Positions 17,653-25,903 of a DNA stretch of 42,757 bases are shown here, one piece after another. Each line of letters starts with the position of its first letter. Positions within the stretch are counted from its first letter, which is position 1. The notes beneath the pieces are model-generated. The model did no database searches. It was not told where the DNA came from and saw nothing but the letters and a program-made list of their open reading frames with translations. The DNA comes from an uncultured Bacteroides sp. (GTDB lineage: Bacteria; Bacteroidota; Bacteroidia; Bacteroidales; Bacteroidaceae): the NCBI GenBank assembly GCA_947074345.1, contig CAMTPH010000013.1, forward strand, positions 1 to 42,757. The letters run 5' to 3'. Both the position numbers and the translations under genes were made by a program.

Positions 17653-17737
17653 TCAACCTAAATTAGGAATAGTTCCGAACTAGAGTCAACTTAATTTAGG
17701 AATAAGTATAAAATGAGTCAACCAAGTTCAGGAGTAT
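17653..17737. repeat. Three diverged ~20-bp direct repeats spaced 32-33 bp
   Basis: Copies start at 17653, 17686 and 17718: TCAACCTAAATTAGGAATAG, TCAACTTAATTTAGGAATAA and TCAACCAAGTTCAGGAGTAT. Copies 2 and 3 are preceded by GAG. Regularly spaced, diverged repeats without a gene resemble the multiple terminal repeats at one end of IS21-type elements; that assignment is inferred, and no transposase is present. The stretch 17516-17652 before them shows nothing recognisable. Confidence 0.5.
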
Positions 17738-17763
17738 ACTAATCAATAACAGCAATGAACATA

Positions 17764-17878
17764 TGCAGCAACACTGCAATCAGCATGCAATGCTACTGCA
17801 GACCTTTTGCATTGAGACTGCATCACCATTGCAATATCACTGCAAAGCCGTTTGCAGTGATATTGCAATGGTAGTACA
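17764..17878. repeat. 11-bp-phased TGCA array
   Basis: TGCA occurs at 17764, 17775, 17786, 17797, 17808, 17819, 17830, 17841, 17853 and 17864, with TACA at 17875. Ten steps are all 11 bp except one of 12. Only the tetramer and a loose AC/AT before it are kept; the other seven bases vary. The array ends 9 bp from the stop codon of the next minus-strand gene. It is either a worn 11-bp minisatellite or an array of sites on one face of the helix. A 39-codon plus-strand frame (17763-17882) spans it but has no sign of being a gene. Confidence 0.75.
17825..17872. other. Perfect 22-bp stem-loop inside the TGCA array
   Basis: Bases 17825-17846 are the exact reverse complement of 17851-17872, with loop GCCG. 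The inverted repeat is in register with the TGCA phase. It lies 15 bp past the stop of the minus-strand gene, so it could end that transcript, although no T-run follows on the minus strand. Confidence 0.75.
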
Positions 17879-17887
17879 GTGATTTAA

Positions 17888-18340
17888 TCAAATAGACCAA
17901 TCGGGACAAAGCTCATATTTGTCGAATAAAGGAGCAGATAAGCCACTGTTTTTGAATATAGCTATTATCTTTTCTTGCTCATTTGGCGAGATAAGTTGTT
18001 CGCCCTTTTGAGCATAATAAAAGACACGCTCGCACGAGAAGCAATTTATCACTTTAGATCTCACAGTATTATATTGACCTTTTGGCACAATATCAAAAAG
18101 AATCTTCATTCCACGAGCATAGCGCAATGGTGTATCACTACGAAAATGGATGCAAGTTTCGCCCGCTGCCACACGATTGACATAGGCAGGAGTTATACAC
18201 GACAAGACTTCTCTTGGCATCGCCAAATCTTCTTCATTCATTCGCGCAGCATGACTACGCAAACAGCGATTACTTTGTTCACATTGCTTTGCAGTAGCAT
18301 AGCAGTAAGCATATTGAAAGGGGATATCATCTATTTTCAT
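17888..18340 (-). CDS. Conserved hypothetical Cys-rich protein (resembles DUF6078)
   Basis: A 150-residue protein that I recognise only loosely as the DUF6078-like group found in Bacteroidales. The N-terminus IPFQYAYCYATAKQCEQSNRCLR has four cysteines in a spaced pattern (CYATAKQCEQSNRC) that could bind metal. A second Cys pair is in CFSCERVFYYAQKGEQL. No signal peptide or membrane segment. Its function is unknown. It stands alone: the 3' side is the TGCA array and stem-loop, the 5' side the terminator of the NagB-like gene. Confidence 0.65.
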   Translation of the reverse strand: MKIDDIPFQYAYCYATAKQCEQSNRCLRSHAARMNEEDLAMPREVLSCITPAYVNRVAAGETCIHFRSDTPLRYARGMKILFDIVPKGQYNTVRSKVINCFSCERVFYYAQKGEQLISPNEQEKIIAIFKNSGLSAPLFDKYELCPDWSI

Positions 18341-18406
18341 TTATCTGTATTCTTCAAAAACGTTTATATACTAAGGGTAACAATAGCACATTTATCATGT
18401 TACAAA

Positions 18407-18439
18407 AAAAGCGAAACTGAAATTATCAGTTCCGCTTTT
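18407..18439 (-). terminator. Terminator of the NagB-like/PIG-L gene
   Basis: A 14-bp stem (18407-18420 with 18426-18439, one G-U wobble on the minus strand), loop AATTA. On the minus strand the stem ends in a seven-T run. It starts 28 nt after the stop codon. Confidence 0.85.
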
Positions 18440-18466
18440 GTATTATTGTGATTTATGTATAGTCGA

Positions 18467-20458
18467 TTATAGAGGAATATACTCTACAAAAGCCTCCATA
18501 GCCTCGTAACTAGCAAGACCAAGATCATTGTATAAGTTCGCAGTACCACGATTGCGATCTTCACTTCGTTGCCAGAAAAGACGCTCGTCATTACCCATGA
18601 ACGGAGCACTTTCCATTTGCGATTGATGTTTAAGAATCGAGTTACGTTTCGCTCTAAGCTCTTCAGGAGAGATAGGCACCGCCATTTCGATGTTTTCAAT
18701 TTCCCATTCAGCCCAAGCACCACGATACATCCATAGACGACAATCTTGCAACCATTCAGCACCTTCTTCTTTTTCAAGATCAACAGCAGCAAAAACAGCA
18801 TCCGTACATACACGGTGAGTACCATGTGGATCGGCTAAGTCGCCCGCAACAAAGATTTGGTGTGGTTGAATCTCAACAAGCAAGTTTCTAACAATCTCCA
18901 CATCCGCTTCGCTGATAGGACTCTTCTCAATCTTACCAGTCTCATAGAAAGGAAGATCCAAGAAGTGGCAGCGACTCAATGGGATATTGTTGTATGTACA
19001 AGCCGTACGAGCTTCACCTCTACGAATCAAGCCCTTGATGGTTAAGATATCGCGTGAGTCAAGATCACCATCTTTCTTATGGCCTAAGTACTCTCGAATT
19101 TCGAGGAACTTATTACGAATCACCACATCCTCGCTATTATTAAATAGTTGGTTGAAGCCATTGATGAAGTGCATAAATCTCATTACTTCCTCATCGCCTA
19201 CCGCAATGTTACCCGAAGTTTGATAAGCAACATGAACCTCGTGTCCTTGTTCCACCAAACGGCGAATAGTACCACCCATCGAGATTACATCATCATCTGG
19301 GTGAGGCGAAAACACCACAATACGTTTAGGGAATGGAGTAGCACGTTCAGGTCTGTATGTATCATCCGCATTAGGTTTACCACCAGGCCATCCGGTAATG
19401 GTATGTTGCAAATCATTAAAGATCTTAATATTTACATTGTAAGCCGAGCCAAAAAGTGCAAGAAGCTCACTCAAGCCATTCTCATTGTAGTCTTTGTTCG
19501 TCAGCTTCAAGATAGGTTTGCCAGTACGAAGACAAAGCCAAACGATAGCACTACGAATCAATTTATCGTTCCATTCGCACGAAGTCACCAACCATGGACG
19601 TTGAATACGAGTTAAGTTAGCCGCAGCACCAAGATCAAGCACTACTTGCGCATCCTTGTGAGTTTGCAAGTACGAAGCAGGAATAGTATCGGTGATAGCA
19701 CCTTCCACACATTCTCTAATCATCTTCGCTTTATCCTCGCCCCATGCCAATAAGTATATCTTCTTAGCAGCAAGAATCGTAGCCACACCCATTGTAATAG
19801 AACTGATAGGCGTATTTTCGATTGTACCAAAGATTTTAGAAGCCTCTGCTCTCGAAGCAGCATCAAGCAAAATCAAGCGAGTAGTAGAGCTCATGCGCGA
19901 ACCCGGTTCATTGAAAGCGATATTACCTACACGGCCAATGCCAAGCAAAGCAATATCCAGACCACCATAACCAGCGATACGTTGTTCATATTCACGACAG
20001 AACTCATAGATTCCATCCTGAGGCATAGCACCATCGGGGGTAAAGACATTCGTGCTATCAATATCAACCTTGCTCAAGAACATCTCTTTCAGTTGGTTGA
20101 AGTTACTAGTAATCGCATCAGCAGAAAGCGGATAATACTCGTACAAGTTAAAAGCCACTACATTTTTGAAGCTCAAACCCTCTTCATTGTGCATGCGTAC
20201 AAGTTCCTGATACACTCCTTTAGGCGAATGTCCACCTGGCAAAGCCATTACACACAGTTCACCTTTCTTTTGTTTATCTTTAATCACCTTTGCCACTTCG
20301 GTAGCCACATAAAGTGCCCCTTCAGTCTCCGATTCATAGATATCAGTAGCAATTTTCTCAAACCGTGTCAATACCGATTTGTCAAAAGCATTCTCAGGTT
20401 TATAGTATTTCGTAGAAACCCTGTTGAGAGTGATTTGAGAACTTAAATTAGTTTTCAT
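18467..20458 (-). CDS. NagB-like domain fused to a PIG-L/LmbE deacetylase domain
   Basis: A 663-residue two-domain protein. Residues ~20-290 are a glucosamine-6-phosphate deaminase/isomerase (NagB) fold; residues ~378-660 are a PIG-L/LmbE metal-dependent deacetylase. Such fusions are usually annotated NagB in Bacteroidales. Compared with E. coli NagB, the motif MDEY reads LYEY (Tyr 106 for Asp 72), and GxDGHIAFNE reads GRVGNIAFNE (Val 177 for Asp 141, Asn 179 for His 143); only Glu 184 (Glu 148) is kept. The PIG-L site looks intact: PHPDDD at 385-390 and DPHGTH with His 545 and His 548. So deacetylation of an amino-sugar derivative is more likely than deamination. Cytoplasmic; own promoter and terminator. 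Confidence 0.85.
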   Translation of the reverse strand: MKTNLSSQITLNRVSTKYYKPENAFDKSVLTRFEKIATDIYESETEGALYVATEVAKVIKDKQKKGELCVMALPGGHSPKGVYQELVRMHNEEGLSFKNVVAFNLYEYYPLSADAITSNFNQLKEMFLSKVDIDSTNVFTPDGAMPQDGIYEFCREYEQRIAGYGGLDIALLGIGRVGNIAFNEPGSRMSSTTRLILLDAASRAEASKIFGTIENTPISSITMGVATILAAKKIYLLAWGEDKAKMIRECVEGAITDTIPASYLQTHKDAQVVLDLGAAANLTRIQRPWLVTSCEWNDKLIRSAIVWLCLRTGKPILKLTNKDYNENGLSELLALFGSAYNVNIKIFNDLQHTITGWPGGKPNADDTYRPERATPFPKRIVVFSPHPDDDVISMGGTIRRLVEQGHEVHVAYQTSGNIAVGDEEVMRFMHFINGFNQLFNNSEDVVIRNKFLEIREYLGHKKDGDLDSRDILTIKGLIRRGEARTACTYNNIPLSRCHFLDLPFYETGKIEKSPISEADVEIVRNLLVEIQPHQIFVAGDLADPHGTHRVCTDAVFAAVDLEKEEGAEWLQDCRLWMYRGAWAEWEIENIEMAVPISPEELRAKRNSILKHQSQMESAPFMGNDERLFWQRSEDRNRGTANLYNDLGLASYEAMEAFVEYIPL

Positions 20459-20515
20459 AAATACCGTAATTAAGTTTTAATTAGATTAAGTCGATTAAGT
20501 ATTATTTTGAGCAAG

Positions 20516-20523
20516 CAAATATA
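20516..20523 (-). promoter_or_regulatory. -7 element TATATTTG of the NagB-like gene
   Basis: An exact TAnnTTTG on the minus strand, 57 nt before the ATG at 20458. The leader between them is A/T-rich without a clear hairpin. Confidence 0.6.
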
Positions 20524-20663
20524 CAAACAGAAAATTAACAAACCCCTCCCATCCTGAAGTATCTTTTCACACTTCACACCCTTTTAACTTTTATTTAAAA
20601 ACCGATATAAAAGGAGGAAAACGTGAACGAGCACAGAGCAAAGCAACTACCTCACTACCCTAT

Positions 20664-20702
20664 CAAAAAAAGAGAGACTGCCGATAAATCAGCAATCTCT
20701 CT
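20664..20702 (-). terminator. Second minus-strand terminator with no visible gene
   Basis: Stem AGAGAGACTGC (20671-20681) with GCAATCTCTCT (20692-20702); its one odd pair is G-U on the minus strand but C-A on the plus strand, so the minus RNA is the better fold. On the minus strand a T-run follows (20670-20664). The fcl gene upstream already has its own terminator at 21031-21067. The gap 20703-21030 holds no open gene but has further minus-strand hairpins (20869-20905 and 20800-20835). Confidence 0.6.
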
Positions 20703-21030
20703 ATCTAACTAATATTCACTTATCGTCACAGTCTATAGTCGTTGCAACTACTTGCCAGCCTAACCAGTCAAATAAAAACTTACACTTAAAGACACCAAAG
20801 GCACACGCCGCTAAACATCTGTAAAGCATCGTGCCACCAAAGATTATCCATTAGTCTGTCCGATAAATTATAGCCTCTCGCACCTATGAAGCACGATAGA
20901 CTATAACTCTAAACACATTTACTGCCCAATTACTGCTTCAGATATGGCGACACAAGCCATTCTTTAACATTCGTTACCCTATCTATCCAATTATTATTAT
21001 TTACACCGGCATGCTACTGTATAAATACAA

Positions 21031-21067
21031 AACGAGGAAGTTCTTTAGGGTTAAGAACTTCCTCGTT
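21031..21067 (-). terminator. Terminator of gmd-fcl
   Basis: A perfect 15-bp stem (21031-21045 with 21053-21067) and 7-nt loop; on the minus strand TTTTGTATTT follows. It starts 25 nt after the fcl stop codon. Confidence 0.88.
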
Positions 21068-21092
21068 GTTGGATATTTTTAGATGATATAAT

Positions 21093-22172
21093 TTAGATAG
21101 AAGATGAAAGATACCATTCATACATTCTTCTAACACCCTCATCAATCTCTACTTTATGATGCCATCCTAGGTCATGAAGTTTAGAAGGATCAGTAAGCTT
21201 ACGCATCGTACCATCTGGTTTCGTTGCATCAAACGAGATTTGTCCTTGGTAGTTTACTGCATCAACAATAAGTTGAGACAAATCACGGATAGTAATCTCT
21301 TTGCCTGTACCAATATTAATATGACAATTGCGAATCTCTTTTGCATCCGAAGCATACGTATCTTTAAAGTCTACACGCTCCATCACATAGACACTAGCAT
21401 CTGCCATCTCTTCACTCCATAAGAATTCACGCATTGGTTTACCTGTACCCCATAGTTTCACTTCATCAGCAGAGATACCATATTTATTCAGTACAGCAAG
21501 AATCTCTTCTTTCGAATGATTTCCGGTTACACCCTCTACAGGACGTTTATTTAAATCATTGCAAACAGCCTCCCAGTTATCTGTATTCAAGCAGTGAGCA
21601 AGATGAATTTTACGAACCATAGCAGGCAATACATGACTACGTTCTAAGTCAAAGTTGTCATTAGGACCATACAAATTAGTAGGCATCACCGCAATATAGT
21701 TCGTACCGTACTGCACATTGAAACTCTCGCACATCTTTAATCCGGCAATTTTTGCAATTGCATAAGGCTCATTGGTGTATTCAAGCGCCGAAGTCAACAA
21801 TTCAGTCTCTTTCATTGGTTGCACAGCATCGCGAGGGTAGATACAAGTACTACCCAAGAATAACAATTTCTTCACACCATGACGATAACTCTCCCCAATT
21901 ACATTTTGCTGAATCTGTAGATTGTTGTAGATAAAATCAGCTCTATATGTATTGTTGGCCATGATACCACCCACATGAGCAGCCGCTAGAAACACGTACT
22001 CAGGTTTCTCAATGTCGAAGAATTGGCGTACAGCCACTCCATCCATCAAATCCAATTCAGCATGTGTGCGACCTATCAGGTTAGTATATCCCTTCTCTTC
22101 CAGATTTCTCCAGATAGCAGAACCCACTAAACCACGATGACCGGCTATATAAATCTTAGCACTCTTCTCCAT
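21093..22172 (-). CDS. fcl: GDP-L-fucose synthase
   Basis: A 359-residue short-chain dehydrogenase that turns GDP-4-keto-6-deoxymannose into GDP-L-fucose (epimerase plus NADPH reductase). The nucleotide-binding motif is AGHRGLVGSA (10-19). The catalytic residues appear as GSTCIYP (Ser 108, Cys 110) and YAIAK (Tyr 137, Lys 141). It is longer than E. coli Fcl (about 321) because of an insert near residues 195-235. Its ATG overlaps the stop of gmd by one base (TAATG), so translation is probably coupled. Product is used by fucosyltransferases such as the GT11-type gene at 33576. Confidence 0.95.
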   Translation of the reverse strand: MEKSAKIYIAGHRGLVGSAIWRNLEEKGYTNLIGRTHAELDLMDGVAVRQFFDIEKPEYVFLAAAHVGGIMANNTYRADFIYNNLQIQQNVIGESYRHGVKKLLFLGSTCIYPRDAVQPMKETELLTSALEYTNEPYAIAKIAGLKMCESFNVQYGTNYIAVMPTNLYGPNDNFDLERSHVLPAMVRKIHLAHCLNTDNWEAVCNDLNKRPVEGVTGNHSKEEILAVLNKYGISADEVKLWGTGKPMREFLWSEEMADASVYVMERVDFKDTYASDAKEIRNCHINIGTGKEITIRDLSQLIVDAVNYQGQISFDATKPDGTMRKLTDPSKLHDLGWHHKVEIDEGVRRMYEWYLSSSI

Positions 22173-23251
22173 TATTCAGCACACTTTTGCACACGAATCA
22201 TACGAGCTACTTTATCCATATCGTGGCGAACCATAATCTTCACAAGTTCAGTGAAAGGAGTAGCACATGGATCCCAACCCAATAAAGTTCTTGCTTTTGT
22301 AGGGTCACCCAATAATTGTTCTACTTCAGCAGGACGGAAATATTTAGGATCCACTTCAACCAATACTCTATCAGTAGCAGTATCAATACCCTTTTCTGTA
22401 ATACCTTCACCTTCCCAACGCAAGTTAATACCCGCTTCAGCAAAAGCCAATGTACAGAATTCACGAACTGTATGCATCTCACCTGTAGCAATCACAAAAT
22501 CCTCTGGAGTATCGTGTTGCAACATCAACCACATACACTCTACATAATCTTTTGCGTAACCCCAGTCACGACGAGCATCTAGGTTACCCAAGTAAAGTTT
22601 ATCTTGAATACCTTGAGCAATACGAGCAGCAGCAAATGTAATCTTACGAGTTACAAAAGTTTCACCACGACGTTCACTTTCATGATTAAACAAGATACCA
22701 TTCACAGCAAACATGCCATAACTCTCACGATAGTTTTTAGTAATCCAGAAACCATATTGTTTAGCTACCCCATAAGGAGAACGAGGATAGAAAGGAGTTG
22801 TTTCTTTTTGAGGAACCTCTTGCACCTTACCATAAAGTTCTGATGTAGAAGCTTGGTAGATACGAGTTTTGTTTTCCATTCCAAGAATACGTACCGCTTC
22901 AAGCATACGCAATGTACCAATTGCATCCGAATCAGCGGTATATTCAGGTACATCAAAAGACACTTTTACGTGACTTTGTGCAGCCAAGTTATAAATTTCA
23001 TCAGGTTGTACCATCTGGATGATACGAATTAATGAACTAGAATCAGTCATATCACCATAGTGCAATTCAACTGTACGACCCTGTTTCATGTCACGTACCC
23101 ACTCATCAAAATAAAGATGTTCGATACGACCTGTATTAAAAGAAGAAGAACGACGAATGATACCGTGTACTTCATAACCTTTACTTAAAAGAAGTTCAGC
23201 TAGGAAAGATCCATCCTGGCCTGTAATACCTGAAATTAATGCTACTTTCAT
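22172..23251 (-). CDS. gmd: GDP-mannose 4,6-dehydratase
   Basis: A 359-residue enzyme that converts GDP-D-mannose to GDP-4-keto-6-deoxy-D-mannose, the first step to GDP-L-fucose. The NADP motif is [12 protein letters not shown] (8-19). The active site is ASTSELYG (134-141, with Thr 136 and Glu 138) and YGVAK (Tyr 160, Lys 164). Full length. First gene of the gmd-fcl operon. Its GDP-mannose can come from the guanylyltransferase at 24825, which is on the same strand but separated by a plus-strand ATPase gene. Confidence 0.96.
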   Translation of the reverse strand: MKVALISGITGQDGSFLAELLLSKGYEVHGIIRRSSSFNTGRIEHLYFDEWVRDMKQGRTVELHYGDMTDSSSLIRIIQMVQPDEIYNLAAQSHVKVSFDVPEYTADSDAIGTLRMLEAVRILGMENKTRIYQASTSELYGKVQEVPQKETTPFYPRSPYGVAKQYGFWITKNYRESYGMFAVNGILFNHESERRGETFVTRKITFAAARIAQGIQDKLYLGNLDARRDWGYAKDYVECMWLMLQHDTPEDFVIATGEMHTVREFCTLAFAEAGINLRWEGEGITEKGIDTATDRVLVEVDPKYFRPAEVEQLLGDPTKARTLLGWDPCATPFTELVKIMVRHDMDKVARMIRVQKCAE

Positions 23252-23411
23252 TGTTTTGAATATTTGATTTTATGATTGTTAATCTATTTATTGATGCAAA
23301 TTTCTCAATTAATTACAATAAGTGCTAATAATCAATTCACAATTTTATACCAAAGAATAATATAAAACCAATTATAACACAATTTTATAGAGTACAACTT
23401 ATAAAACGGAT

Positions 23412-23419
23412 TATCTTTG
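23412..23419 (+). promoter_or_regulatory. -7 element TATCTTTG of the ATPase gene
   Basis: An exact TAnnTTTG match 54 nt before the ATG at 23474. No clear -33 TTTG. Confidence 0.55.
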
Positions 23420-23473
23420 CAGAATTATATACAATAAACGATATTCATTATTTTAAATAATAAACTATATACA

Positions 23474-24739
23474 ATGATTGATATATTCAACGAATTAAGC
23501 AAATACAATTATTGGTCTAGTCAGGCTCAAAACAGCGGTATACCACGTAAATCGTACATCAATCCCATTATCGGATATATTGGCAATAAACTAATCAAGA
23601 CATTAATCGGTCAACGTGGCACAGGCAAGGCTACTCTTTTACGACAGATAGCCGCCCATTTACTAGCCGAAGGTGTATCTCCTCGCAATATTCTATACAT
23701 CAATCGTCGATTTACCGATACAGGAGTAATGACATTACACCCCAATCTCGACGAACTCTTATCACTCTACCATGAGAAGATACGCCCTATTGGTAAAATT
23801 TACCTATTCATTGAAGAGATACAAAACCTACCCTATTGGCAACAGTTTGCATATCAGCATTCACAAGATAGCGCTACTAGTTACGAAATCTTCCTTACAG
23901 GATCAGGCAGAGAGCTTCTCTCTCCAACTCAAGAAAGCAATCTATCTCGTAATTGTGTCTATTTCGAAATACTTCCATTAAGTTATCATGAATATATTGT
24001 CCATACTAAAGAAGATAAAGGAGCCATTAGTTATCGCAACTATTCTGAAGCCAATCATCTACCTGCACTACTCACTTTGTCGCAAGCTGATGCAACCACA
24101 CAACTTATCTCATTAAAAAATACCATCCTTTTGCGAGATATCATCCAACAATACAATATCAAAGACCCTGTATTGCTAGAACAACTCTTTCTATACATCA
24201 TTCAAAACCTATCACAACCCTTTAGCATCAATCAATTCGTTAGCTATTTCTCATCTGCTTTACAGCGCACCAGCTACGAAACCATTGCCAATTATATTAG
24301 CTATCTCGAAGAATCATTCTTGATATATCGTGTCAAGCGTTATCAAGTAAAAGGACGAGAAATCATTTCGGGCAGTTGTCGCTATTATCTCAATACTTGG
24401 GCGTTTGCAAACAATCTATATCCCATCTATTGCCCCGAAAATGAAGTGCGACTCAAAAACCAAGTATATCAACAATTGCGCCGTGCCGGATACACTATCT
24501 ATACAGGTATCCACCGCAATCGTACCATCGATTTTGTAGCACAACACAAAGATCGCATCATCTACCTGCAATGTATCACTACAATAAGTAATATCATTCA
24601 AAGCGAAAATCTATATAACACTCTATCCTCTATCAATGACAATTATGAAAAATGGATAATATCACTAGATACTGAAGCTGCTTCTTCCAAAGAAGGAATT
24701 AGAAATATCCAGGCTTGGCGATTGGCCGAACTATTATAA
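23474..24739 (+). CDS. AAA-type ATP-binding protein with DUF4143-like C-terminus
   Basis: A 421-residue protein of the common prokaryotic AAA_14/DUF4143 group. The P-loop region is IGQRGTGKATLL, where the residue after the invariant Lys is Ala instead of Ser/Thr. The Walker B-like strand is IYLFIEEIQNLPYW, with Glu where the family usually has Asp (LDEIQ). The C-terminal part (SYLEESFLIYRVKRY, then RNRTIDFVA) matches the DUF4143 nuclease-like region. The family is widespread, its role is not established, and it is often mobile. Flanked by its own promoter and a strong bidirectional terminator; unrelated to the sugar genes on both sides. Confidence 0.82.
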   Translation: MIDIFNELSKYNYWSSQAQNSGIPRKSYINPIIGYIGNKLIKTLIGQRGTGKATLLRQIAAHLLAEGVSPRNILYINRRFTDTGVMTLHPNLDELLSLYHEKIRPIGKIYLFIEEIQNLPYWQQFAYQHSQDSATSYEIFLTGSGRELLSPTQESNLSRNCVYFEILPLSYHEYIVHTKEDKGAISYRNYSEANHLPALLTLSQADATTQLISLKNTILLRDIIQQYNIKDPVLLEQLFLYIIQNLSQPFSINQFVSYFSSALQRTSYETIANYISYLEESFLIYRVKRYQVKGREIISGSCRYYLNTWAFANNLYPIYCPENEVRLKNQVYQQLRRAGYTIYTGIHRNRTIDFVAQHKDRIIYLQCITTISNIIQSENLYNTLSSINDNYEKWIISLDTEAASSKEGIRNIQAWRLAELL

Positions 24740-24743
24740 AAAG

Positions 24744-24788
24744 AAAAATCGCTATTGATAACCGTCAAAGTTATCAATAGCGATTTTT
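24744..24788. terminator. Bidirectional terminator between the ATPase gene and manC
   Basis: A perfect 19-bp inverted repeat (24744-24762 with 24770-24788), loop CGTCAAA, with A-run on one side and T-run on the other. It serves the two convergent genes. Confidence 0.93.
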
Positions 24789-24824
24789 ATAAGATTCTAT
24801 TTCTTTATAAATAGCAAACTAGGT

Positions 24825-25862
24825 TTATTGCCAGTTCTTAATGTTTTGTTCTTCTGACAAAGCACAAATCAACAATGTATTATCGTGTTCAGCCACAATA
24901 CAATCTTTCATGCCTTGAATCACAACCTTACGTTCTTGCGAAGTATGCACTACACAACCTTCACAATCTATCAAGTTTACCTCTTGGCTAACAGCAGCAT
25001 TGCCTTTATTATCTTTATCAAGCAAAGTATAAAGCGAACCCCATGTACCTAAATCACTCCATCCAAAGCTAGCTGGATAAACAAAAGTACGTTTACTCTT
25101 CTCCATCACCGCATAGTCTATCGATATCTTCTCGCAAAGCGGAAACTCTCTATCAATAACCTCTTGCTCTTGATTAGTAAAGAAGTAATCATTCAATCCT
25201 TCAAAGCGTTCAGCCAAAGCAGGAGTTTGCTCTTCCAATTCAGTGATTACCGTATTAGCTTTCCAAATAAAGATTCCCGCATTCCAGAAGTATGAACCAT
25301 CAGCAATATACTCTTTAGCAGTATCCAAGTTAGGTTTCTCTTTAAATGCTTCTACCTGGCAGATATCATTCATGCCATCTACAGCCTTAATATATCCATA
25401 ACCCGTTTCTGGGCGAGTAGGTTTCATACCAAGAGTTACAATAGAATCGTTGCTTTCAGCAAACATAAGTCCATTGGCAATCACACGTTTGAATTCAGTC
25501 GTATCCATTACAATATGATCGGCAGGCGAGAACACCAAGTTAGCATTTCCGTGCTTTGCACGAATCTTATAAGTTGCATAAGCCATACAAGGTGCTGTAT
25601 TTCTCATACATGGTTCCAGCAATATCTGCTCATCGCTAATTTGTGGAATTTGTTCCTTTACAATATCGCGATAGTTTTTAGATGTCACCACCCAAACATT
25701 CTCCATCGGTATTACATCTGCAAAGCGTTCCACGGTCATTTGCAATAAACTCTTCCCTACACCCAATACATCAATAAACTGCTTTGGATATTCGGGTGTA
25801 CTCATTGGCCAAAAGCGACTACCAACGCCACCAGCCATTATTATTAAGTGATTATTATTCAT
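24825..25862 (-). CDS. manC: Mannose-1-phosphate guanylyltransferase
   Basis: A 345-residue nucleotidyltransferase that makes GDP-mannose from mannose-1-phosphate and GTP. The signature is IIMAGGVGSRFWPMSTPEYPKQF at the N-terminus, given here in part: MAGGVGSRFWPMS then PKQF. Other conserved parts are FSPADHIV, ETGYGYIK, FKEKP and FWNAGIFIW. It has only the transferase part with a short C-terminal tail, not the isomerase domain of bifunctional ManC/AlgA. It feeds gmd-fcl for GDP-fucose. The start ATG at 25862 is 42 nt from an IS30-type remnant. Confidence 0.93.
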   Translation of the reverse strand: MNNNHLIIMAGGVGSRFWPMSTPEYPKQFIDVLGVGKSLLQMTVERFADVIPMENVWVVTSKNYRDIVKEQIPQISDEQILLEPCMRNTAPCMAYATYKIRAKHGNANLVFSPADHIVMDTTEFKRVIANGLMFAESNDSIVTLGMKPTRPETGYGYIKAVDGMNDICQVEAFKEKPNLDTAKEYIADGSYFWNAGIFIWKANTVITELEEQTPALAERFEGLNDYFFTNQEQEVIDREFPLCEKISIDYAVMEKSKRTFVYPASFGWSDLGTWGSLYTLLDKDNKGNAAVSQEVNLIDCEGCVVHTSQERKVVIQGMKDCIVAEHDNTLLICALSEEQNIKNWQ

Positions 25863-25903
25863 TCTTAGCTGAATTCAACTTGCAAATGCATCTGAATTCT
25901 AGT

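Noticed and set aside
17653-17878. Possible CRISPR array
   Set aside because: The three repeats differ too much from each other, the 11-bp units are far too short, and no cas gene is near.
17763-17882. 39-codon plus-strand ORF across the TGCA array
   Set aside because: Its openness follows from the repeat pattern; no ribosome site or family match.
20623-20712. 29-codon ORF from GTG behind an AAAGGAGG sequence
   Set aside because: Bacteroidales use such sites weakly, the codons overlap the minus-strand terminator, and no relative is known to me.
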